A stretch of DNA of 37,381 nucleotides from an uncultured Pseudomonadota bacterium (GCA_903895005.1 CAITSH010000494.1:1-37381); one strand, 5' to 3'. Positions 1 through 8,655 are shown, counted from the first letter of the stretch. Notes: generated from the sequence alone by a model not told the origin. A program made the numbers and translations.

Positions 1-41
1 AGCCCATACCCATTGCGCTTCGAACTTAAATTCGCACATAT

Positions 42-74
42 GCTGGAAAGCCCCGTCTGGCGCGGCTTTCCAGC
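42..74. repeat. Dispersed hairpin repeat, copy A
   Basis: Two perfectly complementary 11-base arms (GCTGGAAAGCC at 42-52, GGCTTTCCAGC at 64-74) enclose an 11-base loop. It lies just past the stop of the VOC gene, so it may end that transcript, but no T-run follows on the minus strand. Nearly the same sequence occurs at 25677-25709, and related hairpins occur at 6568-6602 and 23313-23350. The right flank (CGATGACGTGACGGAA, 75-90) is partly shared with the 25677 copy read on its minus strand. Confidence 0.6.
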
Positions 75-104
75 CGATGACGTGACGGAAAAGACGAAGC
101 AACA

Positions 105-968
105 TCAACTGCGCATCCAGGCGCGACCCCAGCTGTTAAGCGTGTATTCGCTTTGCGGCCAGACGCCGGCGGGCTTGCCGGCCTTGACGATTTCTATCTC
201 GGCCGACAACTCGACCTTGTTGCCGTCCGGGTCGTTGACCATGAAAAACAGGTTGTCGCCCGGACCATGGCGGCCAGGCCCGAAAAAAATCGGGATGCGC
301 ACCTTGGCGAAACGATCGCCCCAGTCGCGAATGTCCATCCAGCCGGCGGTCTCGTAACAATGGTGGTCGAGCTCGTCGCGCGAACCGCGGAAAAACGCCA
401 CGCTGTGGTGCTCGTCATCCGAACGCATGAAACACACGGCAAGACTGCCGTCCTCCTCGACCAGGCGGTCCGAAACGGTGAACCCGAGGGTTCCGGTGTA
501 GAACGCGACCATCGCATCGAGCTGCGTGGTCTGGAACACCACGTGCTGCATGCGTGCGGCGCGCACATCGGGCAAGCCCGATCCGGCATCCACGCCGAAA
601 ACGATGCGCCGCCCCTGCGGGTCTGCAACGACAATAGCCCCTTCGGCGAAGAGCGGCGCCTTGATGTCCTTGGGCGCCGCGCCATTCGCATCCAGGCGCG
701 CACGCAGCGACTTGAGCGCCACTGCATCAGCGACGGCGTAGGCGCTCCAGGCAAGGGCGCGCGAAGGCCCCTTGCTGATTTGAAGACTACGCAAGCCACC
801 CTTGAGCACGAGCGCACCGCCTGGAGCACCGGCCGCGGCTGGCGCGAGGTCCATCAGGTCGATGTAAAAGCGCGCCAGCTTTTGCGGGTCTTCACTGGTG
901 AAATGCAGGTGGTGAAGACGCGCCGGGGTGGCAGTTTGCAGACTGGTCATTGGTTTCATGGTGTTCAC
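105..968 (-). CDS. VOC-family two-domain extradiol dioxygenase-like protein
   Basis: Probably a ring-cleaving or related vicinal-oxygen-chelate enzyme in the cytoplasm. Two VOC repeats are visible: residues about 17-130 (starting LHHLHFTSEDPQKLARFY) and 138-260 (starting RMQHVVFQTTQLDAMVAFY). In the second repeat, likely metal ligands are H142, H202 or H203, and E253 in GNKVELSAE, the layout of type I extradiol dioxygenases. Length (287 aa) fits that group. The start used is GTG at 968; ATG codons at 959 and 950 are equally possible because no strong ribosome site precedes any of them. It lies 25 bp downstream of a flavin aromatic hydroxylase, so a hydroxylase plus ring-cleavage operon is the natural reading. 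Glyoxalase-type or non-oxygenase VOC functions cannot be excluded. Confidence 0.85.
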   Translation of the reverse strand: MNTMKPMTSLQTATPARLHHLHFTSEDPQKLARFYIDLMDLAPAAAGAPGGALVLKGGLRSLQISKGPSRALAWSAYAVADAVALKSLRARLDANGAAPKDIKAPLFAEGAIVVADPQGRRIVFGVDAGSGLPDVRAARMQHVVFQTTQLDAMVAFYTGTLGFTVSDRLVEEDGSLAVCFMRSDDEHHSVAFFRGSRDELDHHCYETAGWMDIRDWGDRFAKVRIPIFFGPGRHGPGDNLFFMVNDPDGNKVELSAEIEIVKAGKPAGVWPQSEYTLNSWGRAWMRS

Positions 969-993
969 ATTTCAAATTGGTCAGAAGCGCGCC

Positions 994-2616
994 TCAGCCC
1001 TGCGGCTGGGCCTCGCCCTCGAGCAGCCGGCGGAACTGGTGCGCGAAGGCCGTCTCTTCGGCTGCGGCGAACACACCCGCCACATAACGGTCCGGACGAA
1101 CCAGGACGATGCCACCGGCAGCGGCGGCGCGCACACCGTCCATCGCGCCCGCGGCATCAACCACGCGTTCGCAGTGTCCCTCGCGCCGCGCTTCGGGCGA
1201 TCCCCCGGCGGCGACAACGACGCGCACCGCACCCAGCCCATCCCAAAGCGGGTCGGACAGCGCACCCAGCGCGACCCCGGCCCGTTCATCGAGCGCAACG
1301 AGTGTGAAGCCCGGCCCCGTGATTTCATCGAGAAGGCATTCGCCGCGGCCGGCGGACTTTACCAGCGGCTGCGGCAGCATGCGTCCCACCGGCGACTCGC
1401 GCCCGCCCGCTGTTTCTGCGCTGCGGGCGATGATGAGGCCCTTGGTGAAGCGTGGCTTGGGCTTGAAGCGCATCTGTAAAAAATAGTCTCGCAGCGGCCG
1501 AATGAATCCGACCAGCGTAAAAAACCACACTACCGCCGCGGCGTGAAGCCAGTTTTTCGGTGCCATCACCACGCCGAGGTTAAGCGCAAGCTGTATCAGC
1601 GACCAGGCATGGTCGCGGCGCTCCGACTCGTAGGAGTCGAGGGCCTTTTCGCCAAGCTGCCCGCGGCAGGCCGCCGCCAGTTTCCAACCAAGGTTGTGCG
1701 CGTCGCGCACGCCGCTGTTGAGCCCCTGCCCCGCATAGGGCGGCGTGAGGTGCGCCGCGTCCCCGGCAAGAAACACCGATCCAACGCGCCAGTGGTCGGC
1801 CATGCGCGCATGAAAGGTATAGACAATCTTGCGCACGATGGTGGTGGGCTGCTCGCCGCGAAACGGGCGCAGCAATTCGCGCACGCGCTCGGGCGCCATC
1901 ATCGAAGCCTCCTCCTCGTGGTCCTTGAGCAGGAACTCGAAGCGGCGCGTGTGATGCGGCCCGGGAATGTCGAGCACGGCGCGGCCGGCGTTGCAGTACA
2001 CGCGCGAATGCCGGTAGCTGTCGTTGTCGGCTTCGGTGTCAAGCACCAGCCAGCGCGCGCGAAAACTCGAGCCGCTCATGTTGATGCCAAGCAGCTTTCG
2101 CACCGTGCTGCGGCCGCCGTCGCATGCGGCCAGCCATCGGGCGGCAAACTTCAGGGGCCTACCGTCCGGCCCGCAGACGCTGGCCGTCACGCCGTTATCG
2201 TCCTGCTCGAGCGTCTCGAGGGTATGCCCGAAAAACACGCGCACGCATGAAAAGCGGGTAAGCCCCCGCAGCAGCGAGGCCTCCAGCAGAGGTTGGCGAA
2301 ACGCGTTGCGCCTCGGGTAGCCGTAATCACTCACGGTGGGTTCGACCATGGCGAACTGGCGCCCGCCCGGCCCGGTGTAGTAGTGGCTTCCGTACCCAGG
2401 CACCACATCCTTGAGGATCTCCGGCCCGAGCCCGATCGCCTGCATGGTGCGCAGGGATTCATCGTCGATTGAAACGGCCCGTGCCTCGGCGACGGTGCCC
2501 TCTTCGCGATCAATGACGATGGTGTCTATGCCGGCCTGTCCGAGCACATTGGCCAGCGTGAGTCCGACCGGGCCGGCACCGACGACTATGACGGCTGCGC
2601 GCAAGGCCTCAGTCAT
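994..2616 (-). CDS. FAD-dependent aromatic-ring monooxygenase, MhpA-like
   Basis: Class A flavoprotein monooxygenase expected to hydroxylate a phenolic substrate using NAD(P)H and O2. The FAD-binding GAGPVG is at residues 13-18, with an acidic residue ending strand 2 (D36). The DG motif is ACDGGRSTVRKLLG around residue 166, and the GD motif is VFLAGDAAHLTPPYAGQG around residue 285. A roughly 130-residue C-terminal domain follows, as in 3-(3-hydroxyphenyl)propionate hydroxylase relatives. The start chosen is ATG 2616 (MTEALRAAVIVVGAG), which places the Rossmann strand where family members have it. An in-frame ATG at 2697 would add 27 residues with no family resemblance. It is the first gene of a two-gene operon with the VOC protein. 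Substrate is not determinable. Confidence 0.88.
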   Translation of the reverse strand: MTEALRAAVIVVGAGPVGLTLANVLGQAGIDTIVIDREEGTVAEARAVSIDDESLRTMQAIGLGPEILKDVVPGYGSHYYTGPGGRQFAMVEPTVSDYGYPRRNAFRQPLLEASLLRGLTRFSCVRVFFGHTLETLEQDDNGVTASVCGPDGRPLKFAARWLAACDGGRSTVRKLLGINMSGSSFRARWLVLDTEADNDSYRHSRVYCNAGRAVLDIPGPHHTRRFEFLLKDHEEEASMMAPERVRELLRPFRGEQPTTIVRKIVYTFHARMADHWRVGSVFLAGDAAHLTPPYAGQGLNSGVRDAHNLGWKLAAACRGQLGEKALDSYESERRDHAWSLIQLALNLGVVMAPKNWLHAAAVVWFFTLVGFIRPLRDYFLQMRFKPKPRFTKGLIIARSAETAGGRESPVGRMLPQPLVKSAGRGECLLDEITGPGFTLVALDERAGVALGALSDPLWDGLGAVRVVVAAGGSPEARREGHCERVVDAAGAMDGVRAAAAGGIVLVRPDRYVAGVFAAAEETAFAHQFRRLLEGEAQPQG

Positions 2617-2982
2617 GGCGGGCACAGACGGGAAAAGAGACGGGTTGTTGGGGCGAACTTCATCGGGCACGGCAACGGCGTTGCAATCTGGGAGCATTCA
2701 TGACGTCATTTTAAGAGCAAAACCGCGCGTCCCAAACAATTCAGCCGATTTGGGCAAAGCAGCCGCGGCAACCGGGTCAGTGCGCGCTTTTTTCACGCCG
2801 GCCATGTTGATTGGCGGTTCAACCATGCCACCGGCGCCGGCATGGCGCATAATTGCGCCTGTCTGCCGGCCCGATTTCACATCAGCCGTCCCCTGCGTGC
2901 CACGCTACCCGGGCGCGCCGCAGCCAAGCCGCGCCGTAACAACGTTACCAACCACTCCGTACCCACAAACCTAGGAGGCTCA
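2617..2982. promoter_or_regulatory. Divergent intergenic region with inverted repeats
   Basis: No gene is supported here apart from a possible 27-codon extension of the flavin hydroxylase. Three dyads stand out: ATGACGTCAT at 2700-2709, CCATGCC/GGCATGG at 2823-2829 and 2839-2845, and GGCGCA-taat-TGCGCC at 2844-2859. The last overlaps a -10-like CATAAT (2848-2853). A further 13-bp dyad, GTAAC-aac-GTTAC, is at 2936-2948, just upstream of the ribosome site of the class II aldolase gene. Any of these could be operators for the divergent transcripts; no regulator gene adjoins. Confidence 0.35.
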
Positions 2983-3714
2983 GTGAGCACAGCAATAGCC
3001 GATCCCGGCCTGATCGACGACCTCGTCACCGCAAACCATATTCTTTTCCTTGAAGGCGTCGTTGACGGCTACGGCCACATCAGCGCGCGCCATGACAAGG
3101 ACCCGCAGCGCTTCCTGCTCTCGCGCAGCATCGCCCCGGCCACCGTCACCAACGCCGACATCCTCGAGTACAACGTCGCCGACGGCCAGCCCATCGACCC
3201 GCAGGGCCGCAAGTCCTACCTCGAGCGCTTCATCCACAGCGAGATCTACCGCACGCGTCCGGACGTGATGTCGGTGGTGCACAGCCACTCGGTCGCGGTG
3301 ATCCCCTTTGGCATCACCAAGGCCAAGCTGATGCCCGTCTGCCACATGAGCGGCTTTCTCGGCTTTTCGACCCCGGTGTACGAGATCCGCGACGAGTCGG
3401 GCCCGGACACCAACATGCTGGTGCAGAACAACAAGCAGGGCGCCGCCCTCGCCAAGGTATTGGACAAGTCCAATTTCGCACTGATGCGCGGCCACGGCTC
3501 GGTCGCCGTGGGCGGCTCGATCAAGCAGGCGGTGTATCGCGCCGTTTACGCCGAGGTCAATGCCAAGCTGCAGGTCGAGGCAATGAAACTGGGCGAAATC
3601 ACCTTCCTCACCCCGGGCGAGGCGACAGGCTCTAGCAAGGCCAACGACGACACGGTCGAGCGCCCGTGGGGCTTGTGGAAACAACGCGTTGCCGAGGCAC
3701 GCGCGCAAAAGTAA
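2983..3714 (+). CDS. Class II aldolase/adducin family protein (copy 1)
   Basis: Zinc-dependent lyase fold that covers fuculose-phosphate-type aldolases and also aromatic decarboxylases such as 3,4-dihydroxyphthalate decarboxylase. Metal ligands are expected at H100 and H102 (VVHSHS) and H171 (MRGHGSVAVG). E81, before the IYRTRPDV segment, is the likely catalytic acid, and the glycine-rich DGYGHISAR loop is at 28-36. The start is GTG 2983, four bases after AGGAGG (2973-2978); a longer reading from 2842 lacks a ribosome site and adds a non-family tail. 243 aa, normal for the family. It is followed 129 bp later by a Bug binding protein, and the same gene order repeats immediately, pointing to uptake and conversion of one ligand class. 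Decarboxylase is favoured over sugar aldolase from context only. Confidence 0.85.
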   Translation: MSTAIADPGLIDDLVTANHILFLEGVVDGYGHISARHDKDPQRFLLSRSIAPATVTNADILEYNVADGQPIDPQGRKSYLERFIHSEIYRTRPDVMSVVHSHSVAVIPFGITKAKLMPVCHMSGFLGFSTPVYEIRDESGPDTNMLVQNNKQGAALAKVLDKSNFALMRGHGSVAVGGSIKQAVYRAVYAEVNAKLQVEAMKLGEITFLTPGEATGSSKANDDTVERPWGLWKQRVAEARAQK

Positions 3715-3751
3715 GCTTCAGCAGCATGTAACGAGCGTCACGCAAGACCAC

Positions 3752-3780
3752 CGCCCTCCAGGCATCGCGCCGGGAGGGCG
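3752..3780 (+). other. Intergenic hairpin between aldolase and Bug genes
   Basis: Perfect 8-bp arms CGCCCTCC (3752-3759) and GGAGGGCG (3773-3780) with a 13-base loop. No T-run follows, so it is more likely an mRNA processing or stability element than a terminator. Confidence 0.4.
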
Positions 3781-3843
3781 CGTACCGCCGGCAATAAAAA
3801 AAGCGGACGCGCCATCGGCGGACCCGAACAAGGAGGAGCAGGC

Positions 3844-4821
3844 ATGACACTTCGCCATTGGCCACGCATCGTCATCGCCGCACTTGCTGCGGCGCTGTTC
3901 TGCGCTACCGCGCTGGCGCAGTCCTACCCAACTCGACCCATCAAGCTGCTGGTCCCCATTCCACCGGGCGGCGCGCCTGACATTGTCGCGCGCGTACTCA
4001 GCCAGGCGCTGAGCGAATCGCTGGTCCAGGCCGTGGTGGTGGAAAACCGCGTCGGCTCCAACGGCAACATCGCCTCGGAGGTCACCGCCAAATCGCCGCC
4101 CGACGGCTACACGCTTCTCCTTTGCGCCGACAGCCAGATCGTCATCAATCCGCACCTGTACAAGAACCGCATGCCCCTCGATACGCTCAAGGACCTCACG
4201 CCAATCGCGACCATTGCGTCCAACCAGTTCGCCCTCGCGGTCAATCCATCGCTGCCGGTGAAAAACTTCGAGGAATTCATCGCCTACGCCAAAAAGGCCA
4301 ATCCGCCCCTTGCCTACGCCTCGGGCGGCAACGGCAGCCAGCACCACCTGTCGATGGAAATGCTCAAGACCCGCGCCGGCATAGACCTCGTGCACGTGCC
4401 CTACAAGGGCGGCACGCCGGCGGCCACTGCGACCGTTGCGGGCGAAACCATGGCGGTGTTCTCGGGCACCTCCAACGCGGCACAGATCAAATCCGGGCGC
4501 CTGCGCGCCATCGCCGTCACAGGCTCGCACCGATCCGAAACGTTTCCCGAGTTGCCGACCATAGGCCAGTTTTATCCGGGCTATGAGGTGAACATCTGGC
4601 TCGCGCTCTATGGGCCGCCGGGCATGCCCGAGCCGGTGCTCGCCAGGCTGCGCGGCGAAATCAGCAAGCTGCTTGCGCGCCCGGACATCAAGCAACGCTT
4701 CAACAACGCCGGCGGCCTCGACCCTTACCTCACCACGCCGGCTGAGTTCAGCGCCATGATGCGCCGCGACTACGATAAGTACGGCAAGGTCGTAAGAGAC
4801 GTCGGCGCGACGATTGACTAA
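3844..4821 (+). CDS. Bug/TctC-family periplasmic binding protein (1)
   Basis: Extracytoplasmic solute receptor of the Bug family, which typically binds carboxylates. Residues 1-25 form a signal peptide (hydrophobic IVIAALAAALFCA, cleavage after ALAQ). The mature part begins SYPTRPIKLLVPIPPGGAPD, the usual Bug N-terminal signature, and later contains PDGYTLLL, the VPYKGG loop and a PTIGQFYPGYE segment. 325 aa matches the family. ATG 3844 follows AGGAGG (3831-3836) by seven bases. No TctA/TctB membrane subunits are present, so it may pass ligand to another carrier or act in sensing. It is strongly similar along its length to the Bug protein at 5583, indicating tandem duplication. Confidence 0.93.
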   Translation: MTLRHWPRIVIAALAAALFCATALAQSYPTRPIKLLVPIPPGGAPDIVARVLSQALSESLVQAVVVENRVGSNGNIASEVTAKSPPDGYTLLLCADSQIVINPHLYKNRMPLDTLKDLTPIATIASNQFALAVNPSLPVKNFEEFIAYAKKANPPLAYASGGNGSQHHLSMEMLKTRAGIDLVHVPYKGGTPAATATVAGETMAVFSGTSNAAQIKSGRLRAIAVTGSHRSETFPELPTIGQFYPGYEVNIWLALYGPPGMPEPVLARLRGEISKLLARPDIKQRFNNAGGLDPYLTTPAEFSAMMRRDYDKYGKVVRDVGATID

Positions 4822-4858
4822 CCACTTCCCCATCCATATCGCACACAGGAAACCCGCC

Positions 4859-5581
4859 ATGCAAGGAAGCAAAGAACTGCGTAATAAACTCGCCGACGCC
4901 TGCCGACTGCTTTACATGGAAGGCCTGATGGACCACGGTGGTCTCGTTGGTGCGCGTATCCCCGAGACCGGCAACCTGCTGCTCAACCCGCGTGAAATGC
5001 GCGGCACGCAGGGCCGCCACCCCGGCCTGCTGGAAGCCGATGACTTTGTCGTGGTCGATCCGGACGGCAAAAAAGTCGAGGGCAGCAACAACCCGCCCAG
5101 CGAAACACCCATTTTCACCGGCGTGTTCAAGGCCCGCCCCGATGTGATGGCGGTGTTCCACCTGCACCTTGCCTATGCCACGCTGTTCAGCATTGTCGGC
5201 AAACCGCTGTACCCGGTCGGCGTCACCGGCGCGGCCTTTGGCGAAACGGTGCCGGTCGACCCCGATCCGACGCTGATACAACGCCCGGAGCAGGGCGAGG
5301 CGCTCGCCCGCACGCTGGGCCAAAGCCAGGCCATGATGCTTCGCGGCCACGGTGCGGTCATTGTCGGCGACAGCATCGAGCAGGCCTTTGCCGCCTCGGT
5401 AATGCTCGAGGACAACGCGCTGCGCCTGTTTCGCGCCAGCCAGATCGGCACGCCGCAGGGCATCACCGGCAAGGAACTGGCCGATGCGAAAAGCCAGATC
5501 TGGCACCCAAAGGTCATCGCCAAGATGTGGACCTTCTATAACATGAAGGGCGAGGACGAAGGCGCCCTCAGGCGGCGCTGA
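4859..5581 (+). CDS. Class II aldolase/adducin family protein (copy 2)
   Basis: Second metal-dependent class II aldolase-fold enzyme. Likely zinc ligands are H101 and H103 (VFHLHLAY) and H164 (MLRGHGAVIVG), with E82 (PPSETPIF) as the catalytic acid. Family length (240 aa). The start is ATG 4859, eight bases after AGGA (4847-4850); an earlier in-frame ATG at 4814 overlaps the upstream Bug gene and lacks a ribosome site. Its C-terminal tail (WHPKVIAKMWTFYN) differs from copy 1, so the two are diverged paralogs rather than a recent duplicate. The stop lies one base before the next Bug start, which implies tight co-translation. Decarboxylase or aldolase on an aromatic or hydroxy-acid substrate is plausible but unproven. 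Confidence 0.85.
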   Translation: MQGSKELRNKLADACRLLYMEGLMDHGGLVGARIPETGNLLLNPREMRGTQGRHPGLLEADDFVVVDPDGKKVEGSNNPPSETPIFTGVFKARPDVMAVFHLHLAYATLFSIVGKPLYPVGVTGAAFGETVPVDPDPTLIQRPEQGEALARTLGQSQAMMLRGHGAVIVGDSIEQAFAASVMLEDNALRLFRASQIGTPQGITGKELADAKSQIWHPKVIAKMWTFYNMKGEDEGALRRR

Positions 5582-5582
5582 A

Positions 5583-6557
5583 ATGACGCGCGCACTGCCT
5601 GCGTTGCTCGTCGCACTGGCGTTTGCGGCGGGTGTCGCGCCGCTCACAGCCGCCGCGCAAGCCTGGCCCAGCCGGCCCATACGCATCCTGGTGCACATCC
5701 CGCCGGGCGGCGCGCCGGACATCACCGCGCGCGTCATCGGTGAAAAACTCACCGAGTCGCTGGGCCAGCCGGTGGTGATCGAGAACCGCACCGGCTCCAA
5801 TGGCAACATCGCCGGCGATATCGTCGCCAAGGCCGCGCCCGACGGCTACACCCTGCTTCTGTGCGCCGACAGCCAGATCGTCATCAACCCGCACGTCTAC
5901 AACAAGATGCCCTTCGACCCGATGAAGGACCTCGCGCATGTGGTGAGCATCGCCTCCAACGAGTTTTTTCTTGCCGCGAACCCGGACGCGCCTTTCAAGA
6001 CCTTCCAGGAGTTCATCGAGTACGCGAGGAAAACCAATCCGCCCCTCGCCTACGCATCGGGCGGCAACGGCAGCCAGCACCAATTGTCGATGGAAATGCT
6101 CAAAACGCGCGCCGGCATCAACCTCGTGCACATCCCGTACAAGGGCGCCGCCCCCGCCACCACCGCCACCATGGCCGGCGAAGTGCCCATTGAATTTGCC
6201 GGCTCCACCGCCGGCCCGCAGATCCGGGCGGGCAAGCTGCGCGCCCTCGCTGTTGCCGGCAAAAAACGCCTCGCGTCCTTCCCCGAGGTACCGACCATCG
6301 GCGAGTTTTATCCGGGCTTTGCCAACAGCATCTGGCTCGGACTATGTGCGCCCAAGGCAACACCCGAGCCGATACTCGCGCGCCTGCGCAGCGAAGTGAA
6401 CAAGGCCCTCGCCCTGCCCGACGTAAAGGAAAAATTCGCCCGCTCAGGCGCGCTCGAACCGTTGATCACCACGCCCGAAGAATTTGCGGCGATGGTGAAG
6501 GCCGACTACGACAAGTACGGCAAGGTGGTGAAGGACGTAGGGGCGAAAATAGACTAG
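5583..6557 (+). CDS. Bug/TctC-family periplasmic binding protein (2)
   Basis: Periplasmic carboxylate-type receptor of the Bug family, 324 aa. The signal peptide covers residues 1-26 (LLVALAFAAGVAPLTAAAQ), followed by the typical AWPSRPIRILVHIPPGGAPD start. It shares long near-identical stretches with the protein at 3844, including ADSQIVINPH, NPPLAYASGGNGSQH and SMEMLKTRAGI, so the two probably bind related ligands. It begins one base after the stop of class II aldolase copy 2. Its last residues (YDKYGKVVKDVGAKID) are also conserved in the first copy. It ends the four-gene plus-strand operon; a strong hairpin follows at 6568. Confidence 0.93.
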   Translation: MTRALPALLVALAFAAGVAPLTAAAQAWPSRPIRILVHIPPGGAPDITARVIGEKLTESLGQPVVIENRTGSNGNIAGDIVAKAAPDGYTLLLCADSQIVINPHVYNKMPFDPMKDLAHVVSIASNEFFLAANPDAPFKTFQEFIEYARKTNPPLAYASGGNGSQHQLSMEMLKTRAGINLVHIPYKGAAPATTATMAGEVPIEFAGSTAGPQIRAGKLRALAVAGKKRLASFPEVPTIGEFYPGFANSIWLGLCAPKATPEPILARLRSEVNKALALPDVKEKFARSGALEPLITTPEEFAAMVKADYDKYGKVVKDVGAKID

Positions 6558-6567
6558 CCAGGCTAAT

Positions 6568-6602
6568 GGCTGAAAACCCGCGTCAGTCGCGGGTCTCCAG
6601 CC
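6568..6602. terminator. Bidirectional terminator-like hairpin (repeat copy B)
   Basis: Fifteen-base arms with two mismatches (GGCTGAAAACCCGCG at 6568-6582, CGCGGGTCTCCAGCC at 6588-6602) around a five-base loop. It sits between two convergent genes whose stops are at 6557 (plus) and 6612 (minus), the usual place for a shared terminator. No strong T-run is present. It aligns at about 24 of 32 positions with the minus strand of the hairpin repeat at 25677-25709. Confidence 0.55.
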
Positions 6603-6611
6603 ATTCACATC

Positions 6612-7604
6612 TCAGATCTTGAATGCCTCAAACGTCTCGGGCGCAAACAAGTCTTCGGGCTTGAGCAGGCGCTTCGACAGGCCCTGGCGATGATGGTGGC
6701 GCAGAAAGGTCTCGAGCACGTGGCGGTTGGGTTCTAGGCCGTAGGCCCACCAGTCCGGACCGAAGTCGGCGATGAGATCGTCCACGTGCGCGCCAAGCCA
6801 AGGCAGCATGGTCTTTAACGCGGCTGTTTCACGCAGCGAGTCGTAAGTGATGCGCTGCGCCTGCACGAAAGCCTTGTAAAGCGACTGCGCGATCCAGGGG
6901 TTGGCTTCGTAGAGTTCACGGCGGATGACAAAGGTGTGCATGATCGGGAAGATGCGCGTCTTGCGGTAATAGTCGCGCTCGACGGTGTGGAAATCCGGGA
7001 ACAGGCGCTTGACGCGGTCCGGATGCGAATAAAAGGTGGACGGTGCGCGCGCGGTTTCCAGCGCGTCGATCTCGCCATCGAGGATCATCTGCGACAGCGT
7101 CTGTGTCGGGCCGATGGGGCGGATTTTCACCTCAGGCGGCAGGTCAAGCTTGAGCTTTTCGCTGCGGCCGGGTTCCTCTTCGCCGCCGGTGTGGTATTCG
7201 ACGCTGGTGTGGTCAACGCCGTATTCGTCTTCAAGGATGGCGCGAATCCAGACTGGCGCCGTCATCTGGTACTCGGGCGTGCCTATTTTCTTGCCGATGA
7301 GGTCCTTGGGTTCGCGGATGCCGCTTTTTGCCGACACGTAAATGGCGCTGTGGCGGAACACGCGCGAGGGGAACACCGGGATGGCGATGAAGGGCTGTTT
7401 TTCGCGCATCAGCGAAACGGTGTAGGACGAGAGCGACATTTCGGCGCAGTCGAACTCCTGGTTGCGCAGCATGCGAAAGAAGGTCTCTTCCACCGGCAGG
7501 TTCAGGTAATTGACATCAATACCGTCGGGCTGCACGGTACCGTCGGCGATGGCCTTGGTGCGGTCGTAGTCCCAACAGGCCATCGTAAGTTTCAGCTTTG
7601 ACAT
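6612..7604 (-). CDS. 4,5-dihydroxyphthalate decarboxylase-family protein (Pht5-like, 1)
   Basis: Family of periplasmic-binding-protein-like fold that includes 4,5-dihydroxyphthalate decarboxylase of phthalate degradation; many members are labelled only as ABC substrate-binding proteins. The N-terminus KLKLTMACWDYDRTKAIADG has no signal peptide, so a cytoplasmic location fits an enzyme. Other landmarks are FIAIPVFPSRVFRHSAIYV (about 72-90), DLIGKKIGTPEYQMTA (about 101-116), and the C-terminal LKPEDLFAPETFEAF. 330 aa matches Pht5. ATG 7604 follows GAGGA by about five bases. It is paralogous to the gene at 7666, 61 bp upstream. Whether either decarboxylates a phthalate is inference. Confidence 0.82.
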   Translation of the reverse strand: MSKLKLTMACWDYDRTKAIADGTVQPDGIDVNYLNLPVEETFFRMLRNQEFDCAEMSLSSYTVSLMREKQPFIAIPVFPSRVFRHSAIYVSAKSGIREPKDLIGKKIGTPEYQMTAPVWIRAILEDEYGVDHTSVEYHTGGEEEPGRSEKLKLDLPPEVKIRPIGPTQTLSQMILDGEIDALETARAPSTFYSHPDRVKRLFPDFHTVERDYYRKTRIFPIMHTFVIRRELYEANPWIAQSLYKAFVQAQRITYDSLRETAALKTMLPWLGAHVDDLIADFGPDWWAYGLEPNRHVLETFLRHHHRQGLSKRLLKPEDLFAPETFEAFKI

Positions 7605-7665
7605 GGAATCCTCAGACTGGATGATTGAAGCGGGTTTAAGCCCCTGTGGGCGTGTTTTCAGCCAT

Positions 7666-8655
7666 TTACACCTTGAACGTAGTCAGCACTTCAGGGGCGA
7701 ACATCTCCTCCACCGCGACCTTGCGATGGCACACGCCCTGCTCGAACGCGTACTGGGTAAAGGCCTCGAGCGTCTTGCGGCTGCCCTCGATGCCGTAGGG
7801 CCAGATGTCGTCGCCCAGCAACTCGCGCGAGACAAGGGTGTTCTGGTCCATCCAGGGCAGCGGGTAGAACGACGCGGTGATATCGAGCATGCGCTTGATG
7901 CTGCGGTCCTTGGATTCAGTAAAGGCCTTCAGCAGGTTCATCGCCACCCAGCGGTTGGCCTCATAGACCTCGCGGCGCATGGTCACGACGTGCATGATCG
8001 GGAAAATGCCGGTTTTTTTCCAGTAGGCCAGTTCGACGCTGCGATAGTCCTCGAACATGCGGCGCACGGCCTTGTCGCCATCCATGTAGGGTTTGGGCGG
8101 ACGCGCCGACAACACGGCATCGAGTTCCCCGGCCATCAGCATGTCCGAGAGCGACTTGTCCTTGACCACGGTGTACTTCATGCCATCGGGCAGCTTGAGC
8201 TTGACCTTCTCGATGCGGCCGGCCTCGTTTACACCACCCTGGTGCCAGTGGATGGACTTGAGGTCGACGCCGTATTCGTGCGCCAACATGCCGCGCGAAT
8301 ACACCGAGGCGGTCTGCGCCCACTCGGGCACGCCGATGCGCTTGCCGTTGAGCTGCTCGGGCTTGGTGATACCCGTTTCGCTGCGCACGTAAATCGACGA
8401 ATGGCGGAACACGCGCGAGGGGAACACCGGAATGGCGACAAGGCCCTTGTCATCCTGCGAGGCAAGCGACACCACCTTGCCGAAGGAGGTTTCGGACACG
8501 TCCCACTCGCGGTTCTTGACGAAGCGATAAAAAATCTCCTCGATTGGCAGGCGCAGCACGGTGAGGTCTATGCCCTCGGGGCGGACGCTACCATCGAGCA
8601 GATCGCGCACGTGGTCGTAATCACCGATGGCAAGGCTGAGTTTGATGTTGGACAT
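7666..8655 (-). CDS. 4,5-dihydroxyphthalate decarboxylase-family protein (Pht5-like, 2)
   Basis: Paralog of the downstream gene, sharing LVAIPVFPSRVFRHSSIYV, LNGKRIGVPEWAQTA, KTGIFPIMHVVTMRREVYEAN and VEEMFAPEVLTTF. It is a PBP-like fold protein without signal peptide, 329 aa from ATG 8655 (MSNIKLSLAIGDYDH); a longer reading from 8706 adds 17 unrelated residues. The GGEEEPGRSEK loop of paralog 1 becomes GGVNEAGRIEK here, so ligand specificity may differ. The 197-bp gap upstream holds a hairpin and a palindromic repeat and may contain a separate promoter for the pair. A cytoplasmic decarboxylase for an aromatic diacid is the favoured role; a solute sensor is the alternative. Confidence 0.82.
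   Translation of the reverse strand: MSNIKLSLAIGDYDHVRDLLDGSVRPEGIDLTVLRLPIEEIFYRFVKNREWDVSETSFGKVVSLASQDDKGLVAIPVFPSRVFRHSSIYVRSETGITKPEQLNGKRIGVPEWAQTASVYSRGMLAHEYGVDLKSIHWHQGGVNEAGRIEKVKLKLPDGMKYTVVKDKSLSDMLMAGELDAVLSARPPKPYMDGDKAVRRMFEDYRSVELAYWKKTGIFPIMHVVTMRREVYEANRWVAMNLLKAFTESKDRSIKRMLDITASFYPLPWMDQNTLVSRELLGDDIWPYGIEGSRKTLEAFTQYAFEQGVCHRKVAVEEMFAPEVLTTFKV

Noticed and set aside
2842..2982. N-terminal extension of class II aldolase copy 1 by 47 residues.
   Set aside because: It lacks family similarity and a ribosome site, whereas GTG 2983 has AGGAGG directly upstream.
7636..7662. Possible further copy of the dispersed hairpin between the two Pht5-like genes.
   Set aside because: Only the GGCTGAAAAC end matches; the arms do not pair convincingly.
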